Below, one piece after another: positions 27,015 to 36,344 of a stretch of 64,000 nucleotides of DNA. Where the stretch lies: contig DIJZ01000020.1 of the NCBI GenBank assembly GCA_002421425.1, forward strand, positions 1 to 64,000, read 5' to 3'. The notes beneath the pieces are model-generated. The model saw only the letters and a list, made by a program, of their open reading frames with translations, ran no database searches and was not told the DNA's origin. How positions within the stretch are numbered: position 1 is the first letter of the stretch; each line of letters begins with the position of its first letter. Both the position numbers and the translations under genes were made by a program. The stretch is from Caldifarciminota bacterium UBA5631 (GTDB lineage Bacteria; Hydrothermota; Hydrothermia; UBA1063).

Positions 27015-27447
27015 GGTAATCTTTTTCCTTATTGTCTTTGCCTGCTGCTCCGGACCGAAGAAGATAAATATAGCAAAACCTCTAACTCAAATCAAGATTA
27101 AAAATAGGATTCTTTATGTCCGTATAGCTTCTTCTCCAGAGGAATGGGAAAAGGGATTAATGTTCACTGAATCCCTTCCAGACTCCGAAGGGATGCTCTT
27201 TATTTTTCCTGAACCCAGAATAGCATCCTTCTGGATGAAAAACACCCCCATAGACCTTTCCATCGCATACATTGACTCCTCTGGAATTATTCAGGAAATT
27301 CACGACCTAAAGGCATATAGCGAAGATCCAGCTATCTCAAAAAGCCTGGTCAAATATGCCCTTGAGGTAAATAAAGGATGGTTCACGGAAAACCAAATCC
27401 ACATATTAGATACTGTAGAATTCCCTGAGGAATTTAAATCTCCCTGA
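27001..27447 (+). CDS. DUF192 protein, probable lipoprotein
   Basis: The 148-aa protein has an N-terminal hydrophobic stretch ending IVFACCS, a plausible lipobox with C15. A full DUF192 (UPF0127) domain follows: [36 protein letters not shown] and ALEVNKGWF. The family's function is not established. The start is a GTG overlapping rplS by 14 bases, so it is the last gene of that operon. It is probably anchored in a membrane facing the periplasm. Confidence 0.85.
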   Translation: MKRFEVIFFLIVFACCSGPKKINIAKPLTQIKIKNRILYVRIASSPEEWEKGLMFTESLPDSEGMLFIFPEPRIASFWMKNTPIDLSIAYIDSSGIIQEIHDLKAYSEDPAISKSLVKYALEVNKGWFTENQIHILDTVEFPEEFKSP

Positions 27448-27458
27448 AAGTCTTCAGG
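27443..27458. terminator. Short hairpin between convergent genes
   Basis: CCTGAA and TTCAGG form a perfect 6-bp stem with an AGTC loop between the DUF192 stop and the LemA stop. No T-tract follows on either strand, so it is a weak candidate for a two-way terminator. Confidence 0.3.
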
Positions 27459-27475
27459 CGTAAATTCTTATATCT

Positions 27476-28030
27476 TTAGAACTGAACTCTTGGTGCTTCC
27501 CTCTCTCCAGGCTCTCCTATCTCGAAGAAAGTCTCCGCTTTAAAGCCAAACATTGAGGCTACGATATTAGATGGGAACACCATGATTCTCGTGTTATAGT
27601 CTCTGACCACAGCGTTGTAATATCTTCTCGCACTCTGAATAGCCTCTTCAATGTTGGAAAGCTCCTGCTGAAGCATAATGAAGTTTTCGTTGGCTTTGAG
27701 ATTGGGATAGTTTTCAACAACCGCAAAGAGCTGGCGCAGGGCCTGGGTCAACACATTCTCGGACTTCATCTTCTCATCTGGTCCCTGAGCTTGCACGGCC
27801 ATTTGCCTTGCTTTAATTACGTTTTCAAGGGTTGTCCTTTCATGGGCGGCATAACCTTTAACGGTTTCTACCAGGTTAGGAACCAGGTCATGTCTTTTCT
27901 TCAGCTGAACATCAATATCTGCAAAGGCATTCCTGACGAGAACTTTCAGTCGCACAAGGCTGTTGTAGATGGAAATGAATACTACGAGAAGAATTCCAAT
28001 TATTAAAAGTGCTATTAGAAATCCGCTCAT
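27476..28030 (-). CDS. lemA: LemA family protein
   Basis: LemA proteins are small inner-membrane proteins with a long helical bundle facing the cytosol or periplasm; function is unclear. The 184-aa protein has an N-terminal transmembrane segment (about 4-24), then KRHDLVPNLVETVKGYAAHE, and RRYYNAVVRDYNTRI and FPSNIVASMFGF near the end, all family hallmarks. Its ATG overlaps the preceding gene by 4 bases, which makes it the last gene of the pilus operon. Confidence 0.92.
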   Translation of the reverse strand: MSGFLIALLIIGILLVVFISIYNSLVRLKVLVRNAFADIDVQLKKRHDLVPNLVETVKGYAAHERTTLENVIKARQMAVQAQGPDEKMKSENVLTQALRQLFAVVENYPNLKANENFIMLQQELSNIEEAIQSARRYYNAVVRDYNTRIMVFPSNIVASMFGFKAETFFEIGEPGEREAPRVQF

Positions 28031-28383
28031 TTCAAAAATCCTTTCCTGAAATACACGGCGTCATCAAGGTTCCTCGCACCGTATATACCTACTTTCTCTT
28101 TCCCTCTGACCTCCATCCGGATGAAGACGTCTTCCCCAAATTGCGGTAAATCCTTAAAATTAAAACTTCTCTTGTCAACTTTCACAGGTCTTTCGTTTAT
28201 GTACACGTAATTAGAATCACTGGAGACCCCCATAAACATACCGCTAACGGTATTAATGAGCGCCTCATGCTCCTCCTCGGTAAGTACGCTTTTCTGCAGA
28301 ACCTTAGGCATTATAACACTCTGAGTAACCTCTATGCCGCCGGTCTGCCCAAAAATTATCATTGAAAATATTATCGCGATCAT
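28027..28383 (-). CDS. Small exported protein of unknown function in the pilus operon
   Basis: I do not recognise this 118-aa protein. It starts with a signal peptide-like stretch (MIAIIFSMIIFGQTGG) followed by a soluble domain with VTQSVIMPKVLQKSVLTEEE and VYINERPVKV. ATG 28383 follows AAGGAGG by 7 bases; a TTG two codons upstream is less likely. It lies between pilY1 (12 bases upstream) and lemA (4-base overlap), so it may act with the pilus or be a periplasmic accessory. No homology is claimed. Confidence 0.7.
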   Translation of the reverse strand: MIAIIFSMIIFGQTGGIEVTQSVIMPKVLQKSVLTEEEHEALINTVSGMFMGVSSDSNYVYINERPVKVDKRSFNFKDLPQFGEDVFIRMEVRGKEKVGIYGARNLDDAVYFRKGFLK

Positions 28384-28395
28384 ATTCAAACCTCC

Positions 28396-31300
28396 TTAAA
28401 AGTTTGCTGGTCTCCAGATTCTGGCACCACTTTTTGGACTGAAAGGAAGTTCCGTCTGAATCTGAACAATTTCACCAGTAGCCGTTTGCACAAAGGCCGT
28501 AGCTTCCTGTCGAGAACCAATCTGAACTGCAGGGGATGCAGGCATACCTTCCACCTGAATTTTCGTGATCGCATATTGCTGCAGGTTCAATCCAAGAGGT
28601 GCATTAGAGGCGGCAGTACCAGTTTTGTAAAAGAGAACATATAGCCACCCCTGACCACCAAATCCGCAGGGATCATCTACAACCTTGTATGTAGTGAAAA
28701 ATACAGCGCCACCAAGAACCAGAGGAAAGTTTAGACTTTTCTCCCCGGCAGCCAGTTGAATGTACCAGCCCTTATATTTCCGGTTCACTGAATCTACGAA
28801 GGCCGCATAGGAGAGATTCCCCATTCCCGGAATATTTTCTACCGTAACATTTCCCGAAGCTGTATCCGCTTTGACTCTTATGGCTGTGGCATTTAGAAAA
28901 TCTGACAGGGAATGGCTTGGCGATGTTTGGCTTGTGTATCCGCCATTCCAATAGTTATCCCTAAAACCGATGAAATAATGGTTCAGGTTATCCGCCTCAT
29001 CCTCGTCGGTGAAGTACTTTCCGCTTCCGAAGAAGACCCAGAGGTTTCCATACTCATCCATTGAGACTGCAGACCCGGACGTAAGTGGCCTGTCAAGCCT
29101 TACTGCCATTGAAAGCTGCCAGTCATTAGGATTTATTTTGTTACCTGTAACAATTCTGTAAAGAGCACCTTTTTCATTTACAGTGTTGCCCTGCGTTTCA
29201 AAATAGGTTGTCGGAAGATAGATTACGTCACAACTATAATCAAGCCTGACGTCAACTGAAACGGGGTTACCACAGAAGGCCCCAACAGTCTGATTTGAAG
29301 GGTAAGGAATCGTAATTTTTCTAAGAAGCTGACCAGTGGCAAGGTCAAGGATATAAAAATATGCATTCTGATCAGAACTATGGCCAGTTGGAGTACTGGT
29401 GGTACCTGATCCAAATACAACAAACCACTTTTCCTGACCGCCCTCTATAACTTTCAGCACCGACGGATAAGATATCGTATATCCAAGATCTGGATCTGTG
29501 AACTCCCACAGAATTCTCGGGTTATCTGGGTTTGAAATGTCCAGCATAAAGTATGAAGACTTAAAAGTATTTATGCCAACAGTAATTGGAGTTCCACCAA
29601 ACCTCATCCCTACGATGGCCACAGTACCCCAACCCTCAGGGTGGTCTCCATCATCAGCAAAGATCTTGACATCGGTTATCTTTGGCTTCAGATCAACGTA
29701 ATACACGTGGCAGTACCGTGGGTCCCTAAGCCATTTGAGATGTGGTAAAAGGTTCATAGGAATAACTGCCCAGAGCTCTTCTCCAAGATTCTTTCCCAGG
29801 CCTCTGAGCTCCCTTTGAGCAGTATCAAACACACCCGCATTGAAGGCATGGAGCATGCCGTCGTTTGCCCCAACTAATACAATATTTCGCCTGTCTTTCT
29901 TCTCGTTATAGAACTCTCTGTAGGAAACGTCATCATAGATCAAATCATATCTTTCTGTTGGTTTCCCAACAAAAGACGGCGTCGAATAAACTATATCACC
30001 AAGTTTCCAGACTTTGTTTGGCTCATAAAGTCTTGAACGCCATTCAGGATTATTGTATTCAACACCTCTAATGTATTCAATCAAGGAATCCTTGAAGGCA
30101 TCAGACCCCTGCAAATACTGTGAAAAGACAGTCCGGTTGGAAACTGTAAAGTCCACAAGATTAAAGGTAGACCCACTTTTCACTACAGCTTTTATGTTTC
30201 TCCGAGCTGGGTCAGCGTTCAGAAGTCGAGTACCCGCGTTCCAGAGAAAGTTCAACTCCCAGATTCCTTTCTCGTCAACCTTGTAGATAGGAGTATCATT
30301 TTCCACATACCATCTCTCAGCCTTTGTTTCGTTCCCTTCAACCTTGAATTTTATTATGTAATCATTATCAGTGAGTTTCGCATTACCGTCGGTATCTTCT
30401 CTCAAATTTCCGTATTTATCAACGAAGTAAGCGCCAAGCTGACCAATCCAGTTCAACTCACCAAAAACAGTGTTGATGGAGGGCTGGAAGAAGGCCTGAT
30501 ACATAGTTCCCTCACCTTTTTGAGTTTGAGAAATGACCGATACAGCAGTAGCAGAACCTACTCTTCTCATAATGTCGAGAATAGCGTTCATTATTGCTCT
30601 TTCTACTTCCCATCCGTCCTCAGCTTCATAGTAAGTATCAGGTACACCATCGCCGTTCTGGTCCCACTCTCTATCCAGATCCGGCCTTCTATTTCCATTG
30701 TAGTCGATAAAACCGCCATCCTTACAAGCTTCTCTTAAAAGGCCATGCCCTCTTCCAAAGACATAGACACCGTACAGTGTAAGTTCCTGGGTACCAGCTA
30801 TGCCTGCTCTAAGGTCATTGGTGTGCATCCAAAGAGCCACATCGTCAAGATAGTGTCCGTTGTAAGGATCAATACTGCCATCTATGTAAGAAGGTTCGTT
30901 TCCATCACCATCGTAGTCACCCACATACTGCTGAAGTTTAATGTCCCTATCCCTTGTAGCTTCACCATCGGTGAGCAGTAATACAAAGGACTTTCTGCAC
31001 CAGTAGGTGCTATCCATCGGATCCCATTGCTTCCCTGTTTTATAATTTGTTTTATCAAAATAAGGTGCCCTTTGCTGGAAATACCCTGCTGTTTCAAGAA
31101 GACACTCTGCCAGAGGTGTCCAGGTTTCCGGGCTTGTATTTTGTATTGCATTTACAAAGTCACTCATCGAGGAATTGTCCTGATAATAGCTCGTCACGCT
31201 ACCTGCATCATGGTCGTTTAAACCACTCACTTCCTGCCCTGACGCATTCATCTCCTTTCCATTACCTTTATTGTTAAAGTTTATGAGCCAGAATCTCGCT

Positions 31301-31974
31301 GCATCATCATCCCATCTGCCGTCGGCATCTTTATCACCAAGCTTTTGAATTACACCTCGGGAGAAGGTTGAGTCAATCTCAACCTTATTTGTAGCGGAAG
31401 AGATCACCGTACTCCAGTTTTGGGTCCCTACCTGACGCCTTTCTATTGTAATATTATTTGTCTGTCCTGCAGTTCCCCATACATAAAATTCGTACTGATA
31501 ATCAATTCCCCCCACTCTGAAAGTTGCATATTTTGTCCAATTACCTCTGGATTCACACTCAATCGTATGAGCAAAACCGCGAACACTTCTGGCCAAAGCT
31601 TTACCGCCAACTAAAACCTTCTTGAGAACGCTCATTCTGGACATTATCGCCCAGTTCAGTACGTTTCCTGGCCAATAGTTATAATAATCTGCAGGTTGAT
31701 TTACAGGCTCCCAACCGTTGGAATACCGATAAACGGCGTTCGGATCAAAATATCCATAGTAACTCCGAGATGGATCGTAATTATCATATGTGTTTGCAGA
31801 CCAGTTCCAGTAGGCAGGATCCCCCATGGAACCGGAATTATCCATTATTACAAAGATATTGGGATTTACTTTCTGGGCTAAAAAGGGTGGAATGTTGCAG
31901 GGCATTCCAGCCTCCTGAGCCCATAGCCACGACATTCCTAACAATATAATTAACAGAATTTTTTTGTTTAACAT
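28396..31974 (-). CDS. pilY1: PilY1-type pilus adhesin/tip protein with vWA domain
   Basis: The 1192-aa protein has a signal peptide (about 1-20) and a von Willebrand A domain opening with the metal site DNSGSMG (45-51). Acidic loops such as DYDGDGNEPSYIDGS and DQNGDGVPD that may bind calcium come next. Its C-terminal half (about 650-1150) matches the PilC/PilY1 beta-propeller, with VLVGANDGMLHAFNAG. PilY1 sits at the tip of type IV pili and primes assembly with minor pilins. The gene follows those of the minor pilins, as usual, with AAAGGGG before the ATG. Confidence 0.92.
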   Translation of the reverse strand: MLNKKILLIILLGMSWLWAQEAGMPCNIPPFLAQKVNPNIFVIMDNSGSMGDPAYWNWSANTYDNYDPSRSYYGYFDPNAVYRYSNGWEPVNQPADYYNYWPGNVLNWAIMSRMSVLKKVLVGGKALARSVRGFAHTIECESRGNWTKYATFRVGGIDYQYEFYVWGTAGQTNNITIERRQVGTQNWSTVISSATNKVEIDSTFSRGVIQKLGDKDADGRWDDDAARFWLINFNNKGNGKEMNASGQEVSGLNDHDAGSVTSYYQDNSSMSDFVNAIQNTSPETWTPLAECLLETAGYFQQRAPYFDKTNYKTGKQWDPMDSTYWCRKSFVLLLTDGEATRDRDIKLQQYVGDYDGDGNEPSYIDGSIDPYNGHYLDDVALWMHTNDLRAGIAGTQELTLYGVYVFGRGHGLLREACKDGGFIDYNGNRRPDLDREWDQNGDGVPDTYYEAEDGWEVERAIMNAILDIMRRVGSATAVSVISQTQKGEGTMYQAFFQPSINTVFGELNWIGQLGAYFVDKYGNLREDTDGNAKLTDNDYIIKFKVEGNETKAERWYVENDTPIYKVDEKGIWELNFLWNAGTRLLNADPARRNIKAVVKSGSTFNLVDFTVSNRTVFSQYLQGSDAFKDSLIEYIRGVEYNNPEWRSRLYEPNKVWKLGDIVYSTPSFVGKPTERYDLIYDDVSYREFYNEKKDRRNIVLVGANDGMLHAFNAGVFDTAQRELRGLGKNLGEELWAVIPMNLLPHLKWLRDPRYCHVYYVDLKPKITDVKIFADDGDHPEGWGTVAIVGMRFGGTPITVGINTFKSSYFMLDISNPDNPRILWEFTDPDLGYTISYPSVLKVIEGGQEKWFVVFGSGTTSTPTGHSSDQNAYFYILDLATGQLLRKITIPYPSNQTVGAFCGNPVSVDVRLDYSCDVIYLPTTYFETQGNTVNEKGALYRIVTGNKINPNDWQLSMAVRLDRPLTSGSAVSMDEYGNLWVFFGSGKYFTDEDEADNLNHYFIGFRDNYWNGGYTSQTSPSHSLSDFLNATAIRVKADTASGNVTVENIPGMGNLSYAAFVDSVNRKYKGWYIQLAAGEKSLNFPLVLGGAVFFTTYKVVDDPCGFGGQGWLYVLFYKTGTAASNAPLGLNLQQYAITKIQVEGMPASPAVQIGSRQEATAFVQTATGEIVQIQTELPFSPKSGARIWRPANF

Positions 31975-31993
31975 TTTGCACCCCTTTCCTAAT

Positions 31994-32443
31994 TTATTGT
32001 GCTATTACACCAATAACCCTTCTATATAGGACTTCAAGTTCAATTCTATCCTCAGGTCCAGCCTGGGCCCGAGAAAGAATCCCGTAGAATATCGCGGCAC
32101 CGCCTCCACCCACTCCTCTACCCAATCCTTCATAAGCTGCTGCAAATTCTAGAGAACCTCCCTTCTCCGTTACCACAAAAAGCCTTTGAGGAGTTGCCAC
32201 TACGTTTCTTCCCCCGATCTCCCGATTTATCGCATCCATTTGTCTCCCCTCATTCTCTGCAGCCCAGATCTCACTTACCGCCAGTTCAACCCCTCCCTCA
32301 GCAGCTTCGAAAGTAGTTAAAGCACGTCTTGAAATTCCGGTTATCTTCATGCCTCTCTGCACCAGAACCGCTGTAATACCAGCTATAACTACAATAAATG
32401 CAGTCACAAGTATTACCGTAATTAAAGCAATTCCCTTTCTCAT
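31994..32443 (-). CDS. PilX-like minor pilin
   Basis: The 149-aa protein has a short basic leader ending KG, then an uninterrupted hydrophobic helix IALITVILVTAFIVVIAGI, and an early FEAAEGGVELAVSE segment typical of PilX. A glycine stretch GRGVGGGGAA follows in the middle. PilX caps the priming complex with PilV, PilW and PilY1. It overlaps the pilW-like gene by 4 bases. The conserved Glu5 of major pilins is missing, as is common in this subfamily. Confidence 0.8.
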   Translation of the reverse strand: MRKGIALITVILVTAFIVVIAGITAVLVQRGMKITGISRRALTTFEAAEGGVELAVSEIWAAENEGRQMDAINREIGGRNVVATPQRLFVVTEKGGSLEFAAAYEGLGRGVGGGGAAIFYGILSRAQAGPEDRIELEVLYRRVIGVIAQ

Positions 32444-33342
32444 CGCACATTCCTCACTTTTACGTCTATGGAATAAAATCTTCTCCGCCTCATCTTTGCT
32501 TCTGTTCCGAGATTGTAGGTATGGTCCTCAACTGTGATCTGGTCTTGGGGGAACGTATATTCTCTGTCTATGTTTCCAACAAGAACGATATTGGGCCTTA
32601 CGGTCTTTAGTAAGGAATTGAAATCTGCAATCCCCTGAGGATTCCATAGCCTTTCACCCGTGTTCTCTACACCATTCCTGTTAAAATCTACCCAGTACGC
32701 CAGCTGAAAGTCCTCAACCCCCGTTAGAAAAGGTTCATTGTTCCTGAATAATGTGTCATTTCGAAGCCAATAGATTACCTGCGCTACCTGTCCGCCAGGA
32801 ACTGTATATACGAAGTTTCCTGCAGCAGTCTGGACATTTTGCGAAAGAGAAAGCCTGTAGGCTGGCAGGGTATTGTAGGTGAGAACCTCTCTATCTGTCA
32901 CACGAACGGGCTGGGTAACTATAAGGTTCTTTTTATCGTCCATAACAATAACATAGTCATCCTTATGGATATCTACCCTGTCGTCACCCCACCTTCTCAC
33001 AATAATCTCATTAGCGGCAAAGATATCAAGGGTATAACTCCACCTTGTGGTTCCACCAACCACGAAGCCGGTGCTTCTAAGTATCAAAGAGTCTGGAGCA
33101 TTGCTTTTGTTAATTCCGGCAACCGGGTTTACCGACGCCGGGACTCCATATCCAGCCATCAGAATATCCCACTTCATAATGTTAAAGGCCTGCTGAATGT
33201 CGGTTTGAAGCATCGAGATGCTCTGCTGTGTAGATGCAGTTCGGATCTGAGAACGGTATACCACAAAAACACCCGTGAGCAAAACACTCAGGATACCTAA
33301 TGCTACAATTATTTCAATTAGTGTAACTCCCCTTCTCTTCAT
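32440..33342 (-). CDS. PilW-like minor pilin
   Basis: The 300-aa protein has the type III signal KRRG/VTLIEIIVALGILSV with the prepilin peptidase site after G5 and Glu5 of the mature protein. Its length, QQAFNIMKWDILMAGYGVPA and a long C-terminal beta domain fit PilW. It should be an inner-membrane minor pilin before assembly. It overlaps the pilX-like gene by 4 bases and follows the pilV-like gene after 45 bases. Confidence 0.85.
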   Translation of the reverse strand: MKRRGVTLIEIIVALGILSVLLTGVFVVYRSQIRTASTQQSISMLQTDIQQAFNIMKWDILMAGYGVPASVNPVAGINKSNAPDSLILRSTGFVVGGTTRWSYTLDIFAANEIIVRRWGDDRVDIHKDDYVIVMDDKKNLIVTQPVRVTDREVLTYNTLPAYRLSLSQNVQTAAGNFVYTVPGGQVAQVIYWLRNDTLFRNNEPFLTGVEDFQLAYWVDFNRNGVENTGERLWNPQGIADFNSLLKTVRPNIVLVGNIDREYTFPQDQITVEDHTYNLGTEAKMRRRRFYSIDVKVRNVR

Positions 33343-33387
33343 GAGTTAAGAACTCCTTTTGCAGTGTAGCGCATATTTCAGGATCCC

Positions 33388-33807
33388 CTACATCTCATAC
33401 TGGCTCCTTACCGTTGTAACTCTGTATTCCCTTTGAATTCCGGTCCTCGCATCAAGCCATCGGATTATTGTTCTGATAGTGCGAGTTCCATCTGCATTTT
33501 CTGCAATATTCCACATTGTCGTGAAAGCGATGTTATCAAGAGTATCAACCACGGAATGGTCTGGGTTGTCAACATCATCAAGATCATTGTTATCTCCGTC
33601 ATTAGCAAGTTCAGGAGCATCAAAAGATACTCCCTTCAGAGCTTCAGAATGGCGCTCTGCCAGAAACCGGGCATTTAACATCTGATTCTGGAGATTGTTG
33701 AGCCTTATCGTAGCAATGGCCAGAGGAATCACGCCCATAAGTCCAATTGTGAGTATAGTAAGTGCCACCAATACTTCGATCAATGTGTAACCTTTACTTT
33801 TCTTCAT
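33388..33807 (-). CDS. PilV-like minor pilin
   Basis: The 139-aa protein begins MKKSKG/YTLIEVLVALTILTIGLMGV, a perfect prepilin signal with the PilV-type GLMG. ATG 33807, preceded by GGAGGGGAGC, is chosen because it places the signal at the N-terminus; a longer frame runs into the upstream gene. It overlaps the end of the FimT/GspH-like gene by 14 bases. The C-terminal part has an acidic NDGDNNDLDDVDNPD loop that may bind calcium. Confidence 0.85.
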   Translation of the reverse strand: MKKSKGYTLIEVLVALTILTIGLMGVIPLAIATIRLNNLQNQMLNARFLAERHSEALKGVSFDAPELANDGDNNDLDDVDNPDHSVVDTLDNIAFTTMWNIAENADGTRTIRTIIRWLDARTGIQREYRVTTVRSQYEM

Positions 33808-34336
33808 GCCATGCTCCCCTCCAGGAGTATACCCTGACCTGTCCAAAGGCATTTACTCCGATACACATCAGATTCCTGTTATCGTTGATGTAAATTTCAC
33901 CCGGCGTCTCACAGAGGCCGAAAACGGAAAATACCACCATGTTGTTTTCAGACCCCGTGCCAAACATAATCCCATCGGAGTCAATAGTACCTCCACCTAA
34001 ACTAGTAGCAGAACCCAATCCGCCAAGATTCACCCTAGGACTAAAATAATTAGGATAACTGGCGAGGGTAGAATCAAGATTTGGCAAAGGCTTGTTCTGG
34101 TCCTCTATTCTAATTGTCACATTTTTACCATTAAAAATCAACGCTCGCCTGTTGCTGGCAGACATAGCTGTGGTTCTCTCTGTCTCAAGAAGGGCTTTGA
34201 CCTTGAAGGCCTCATTTCGTAGCCTGTTTCTTGCAACCCACCGGTTACCTCCCCAGAAGGGAATCGCAATAACGACACTCATAATAAAGATCACAAGCAA
34301 TATCTCAATGAGAGTCATGCCCTTCTTGAGCTTCAT
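33794..34336 (-). CDS. GspH/FimT-type minor pseudopilin
   Basis: The 180-aa protein has the signal KLKKG/MTLIEILLVIFIMSVVIAIPF followed by a GspH/FimT globular domain with ERTTAMSASNRRALI. It is probably the first minor pilin of the priming complex. GGATGTGAAAG precedes the ATG. It lies 11 bases after the secretin gene and overlaps the pilV-like gene by 14 bases. Confidence 0.85.
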   Translation of the reverse strand: MKLKKGMTLIEILLVIFIMSVVIAIPFWGGNRWVARNRLRNEAFKVKALLETERTTAMSASNRRALIFNGKNVTIRIEDQNKPLPNLDSTLASYPNYFSPRVNLGGLGSATSLGGGTIDSDGIMFGTGSENNMVVFSVFGLCETPGEIYINDNRNLMCIGVNAFGQVRVYSWRGAWHEEK

Positions 34337-34347
34337 CTTTCACATCC

Positions 34348-35544
34348 TTATTCTCTCACAACACTTGGTGTGAGGAATATCAAAATCTCTGACTTGCTCT
34401 TATCTACTTGATCTCTACCGAACAGATATCTGATAATAGGGATCCGCAGAATCAGCGGTAATCCTGACTTTGCTCTTTTGTCCTTGTCAACGATAACTCC
34501 ACCTATCATGACTGTTTCGCCGTCGGAGATGGTAACTTTTGTCTCAGCCCCTCTTTTTGATGTAATAGGCTGACCTGCAGCTGAGTATCCAGTTAGATCG
34601 CCTGTCTCGGTCTTGATAGCCATAACTACTTTTCCATCCGGGATTATATGTGGGGTGACTTCCAGAAGAACACCCGTCTCTTCAAACTGGACAATGGTGT
34701 TTCCAGCCATATCCCTTGATATTACCGGAACCCTAATTTTTGAGTAGATGGATGCCTTTTCATTATCAAGTACCATAATCTTCGGTTCTGATATGGTATT
34801 TGCTTTGCTCTGCCCCTCAAGAGCTTCAATGGCTGCAGCAACTCTGTGCACATTCGTTCCGATGTATGCAACGGTAAGGAAATTTGGATTTTCGGGTGCA
34901 TAATCATCAAGATTGACCGTCTGCCTATTTACATTCAACTGAGCACCCGGGTTACCACCATAGGTCAATCCAAACTGCGTACCAAGTTTTCTTGATTCAT
35001 TGTAATCAACTTCGACAATTTTCCCCTGTATTAGAACCTGGGGATAAGGTTTATCTACCTGACTCAAAAGGTCTTCAATCTTGTAAATGTTGACTCTCAA
35101 ATCGGTTACAATAAGGGCATTGGAAGATTCGTCTACCTTTATGTCACCTCTTGGAGAAAGTTGTGACTTCAGGACTTCAGCAACTCTGCGTGCGTCGGCA
35201 TACCTCACCTTCAAAACCTTGATATCCAGATCTGCGGCGGTTTTCAGCTGACCGAACTCCGATTGAGTCATAATGGTAATAACCCCCTCACTCTCTATCA
35301 TTGCAAGACCATACGCATCGAGTAGAGATTTAAGTGCTAGCCTCCACGGAACATCCTTGATATTGAAAGTAACCTTCTGCGTAACGGAGGGGGTAGTAAT
35401 TATATTAACTCTCCCGACTTCTGCAAAAGCTCTTAAAACAGTCTTTATATCCGCCTGCTCAACGCTCATAGTAATTCTGGCTTCCTGCGCGTAGACCAGC
35501 GACACAGCCATCAGTAAAAACACAAATTTTTTAAATAACTTCAT
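34348..35544 (-). CDS. pilQ: Secretin, short PilQ-like outer-membrane channel
   Basis: Secretins form the outer-membrane pore through which the pilus passes. The 398-aa protein has a signal peptide (about 1-19), an STN/N0-like domain (about 25-95), one N1-type domain with NALIVTDLRVNIYKIEDLL, and the C-terminal secretin domain with VPVISRD, FEETGVLLEVTPHI and SDGETVMIGGVI. It is much shorter than usual PilQ (about 600-900 aa) because the AMIN repeats are absent; an AMIN domain is instead in the next protein upstream (35559-36344). Strong Shine-Dalgarno (AGGAGG). Confidence 0.9.
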   Translation of the reverse strand: MKLFKKFVFLLMAVSLVYAQEARITMSVEQADIKTVLRAFAEVGRVNIITTPSVTQKVTFNIKDVPWRLALKSLLDAYGLAMIESEGVITIMTQSEFGQLKTAADLDIKVLKVRYADARRVAEVLKSQLSPRGDIKVDESSNALIVTDLRVNIYKIEDLLSQVDKPYPQVLIQGKIVEVDYNESRKLGTQFGLTYGGNPGAQLNVNRQTVNLDDYAPENPNFLTVAYIGTNVHRVAAAIEALEGQSKANTISEPKIMVLDNEKASIYSKIRVPVISRDMAGNTIVQFEETGVLLEVTPHIIPDGKVVMAIKTETGDLTGYSAAGQPITSKRGAETKVTISDGETVMIGGVIVDKDKRAKSGLPLILRIPIIRYLFGRDQVDKSKSEILIFLTPSVVRE

Positions 35545-35558
35545 TACTAAACCTCCTT

Positions 35559-36344
35559 TTATTTTTTCTCTTCTGCTAATTTTAGTTCAATCCTTCTTGT
35601 GAATCCAAAATCTACAGTGGCAAAAATTACACGGTCGGACTCAATTTTCACAACCCGACCGTTTCTAACCCTATCCCCTTCTTTGAGTACGTAACCTACT
35701 CCCCTCCGATCCTGCAGCAGGGCAACGTCTCCCTCTTCACTTCTAATCACACCAAGGAGTTTTGCCTCACTAACGTTCAAAAGTTCCTCTTCTCCTTCCA
35801 TAGCTTCGGGCCGGAAAGGATCTTTTTTACCTCTTGACGAGTAGAAATACTTTTCTCCCAGTTCCAGTTTGTAAGCCTCTGCTTTGGGTTTCTCGGAAGG
35901 TTTCGCAGGCTCAGTATAAGTTTTCTGAGGTTCTTGCGTCTCCGTTCTATACGGTTCCTGGGTAACGCCTCCTACGAGAATCGTCAGCTTCCCCTCAGAC
36001 TGTGCAACGGTGTAGGTCCGAAAGCCATCTACATCGAGGACAACTCTAGCCACAGGCACCGGGTCTCTTTGAAACTGTGCTCCTCTCATACGCTCAATGC
36101 CGCCTCTACCAACTACAAAGAGCTTCTCGCCGAGACCATAAGATACATTTATAAGGTCAATGACAATCCTGGGAGGGTTGGAAAGAGTAAAATGTTTGTA
36201 TTCAGGGATACCCCCTGTGAATTGAAGCTCAACAAGAATACCTTCAGGTGTCTCCTTTATCGAATATGCACTGAGAGTATTTTGAGCCTGCAGAACTCCA
36301 GCAGAAAAGACAAAAAACGCTATAAAAGATAGTATTCTCTTCAT
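35559..36344 (-). CDS. AMIN domain fused to PilP-like domain
   Basis: The 261-aa exported protein has a signal peptide (about 1-20) and an AMIN domain (about 25-125, with FTLSNPPRIVIDLINVSYG and VARVVLDVDG). A Pro/Glu-rich linker and a C-terminal PilP-type domain (about 165-255) follow, with KKDPFRPE and LLGVIRSEEGDVALLQD. PilP normally links PilNO to the secretin, and AMIN normally lies at the N-terminus of PilQ where it binds peptidoglycan. Here both are on one chain, which would tie the alignment complex to the cell wall. It overlaps pilO by 4 bases and precedes the secretin gene. Confidence 0.82.
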   Translation of the reverse strand: MKRILSFIAFFVFSAGVLQAQNTLSAYSIKETPEGILVELQFTGGIPEYKHFTLSNPPRIVIDLINVSYGLGEKLFVVGRGGIERMRGAQFQRDPVPVARVVLDVDGFRTYTVAQSEGKLTILVGGVTQEPYRTETQEPQKTYTEPAKPSEKPKAEAYKLELGEKYFYSSRGKKDPFRPEAMEGEEELLNVSEAKLLGVIRSEEGDVALLQDRRGVGYVLKEGDRVRNGRVVKIESDRVIFATVDFGFTRRIELKLAEEKK

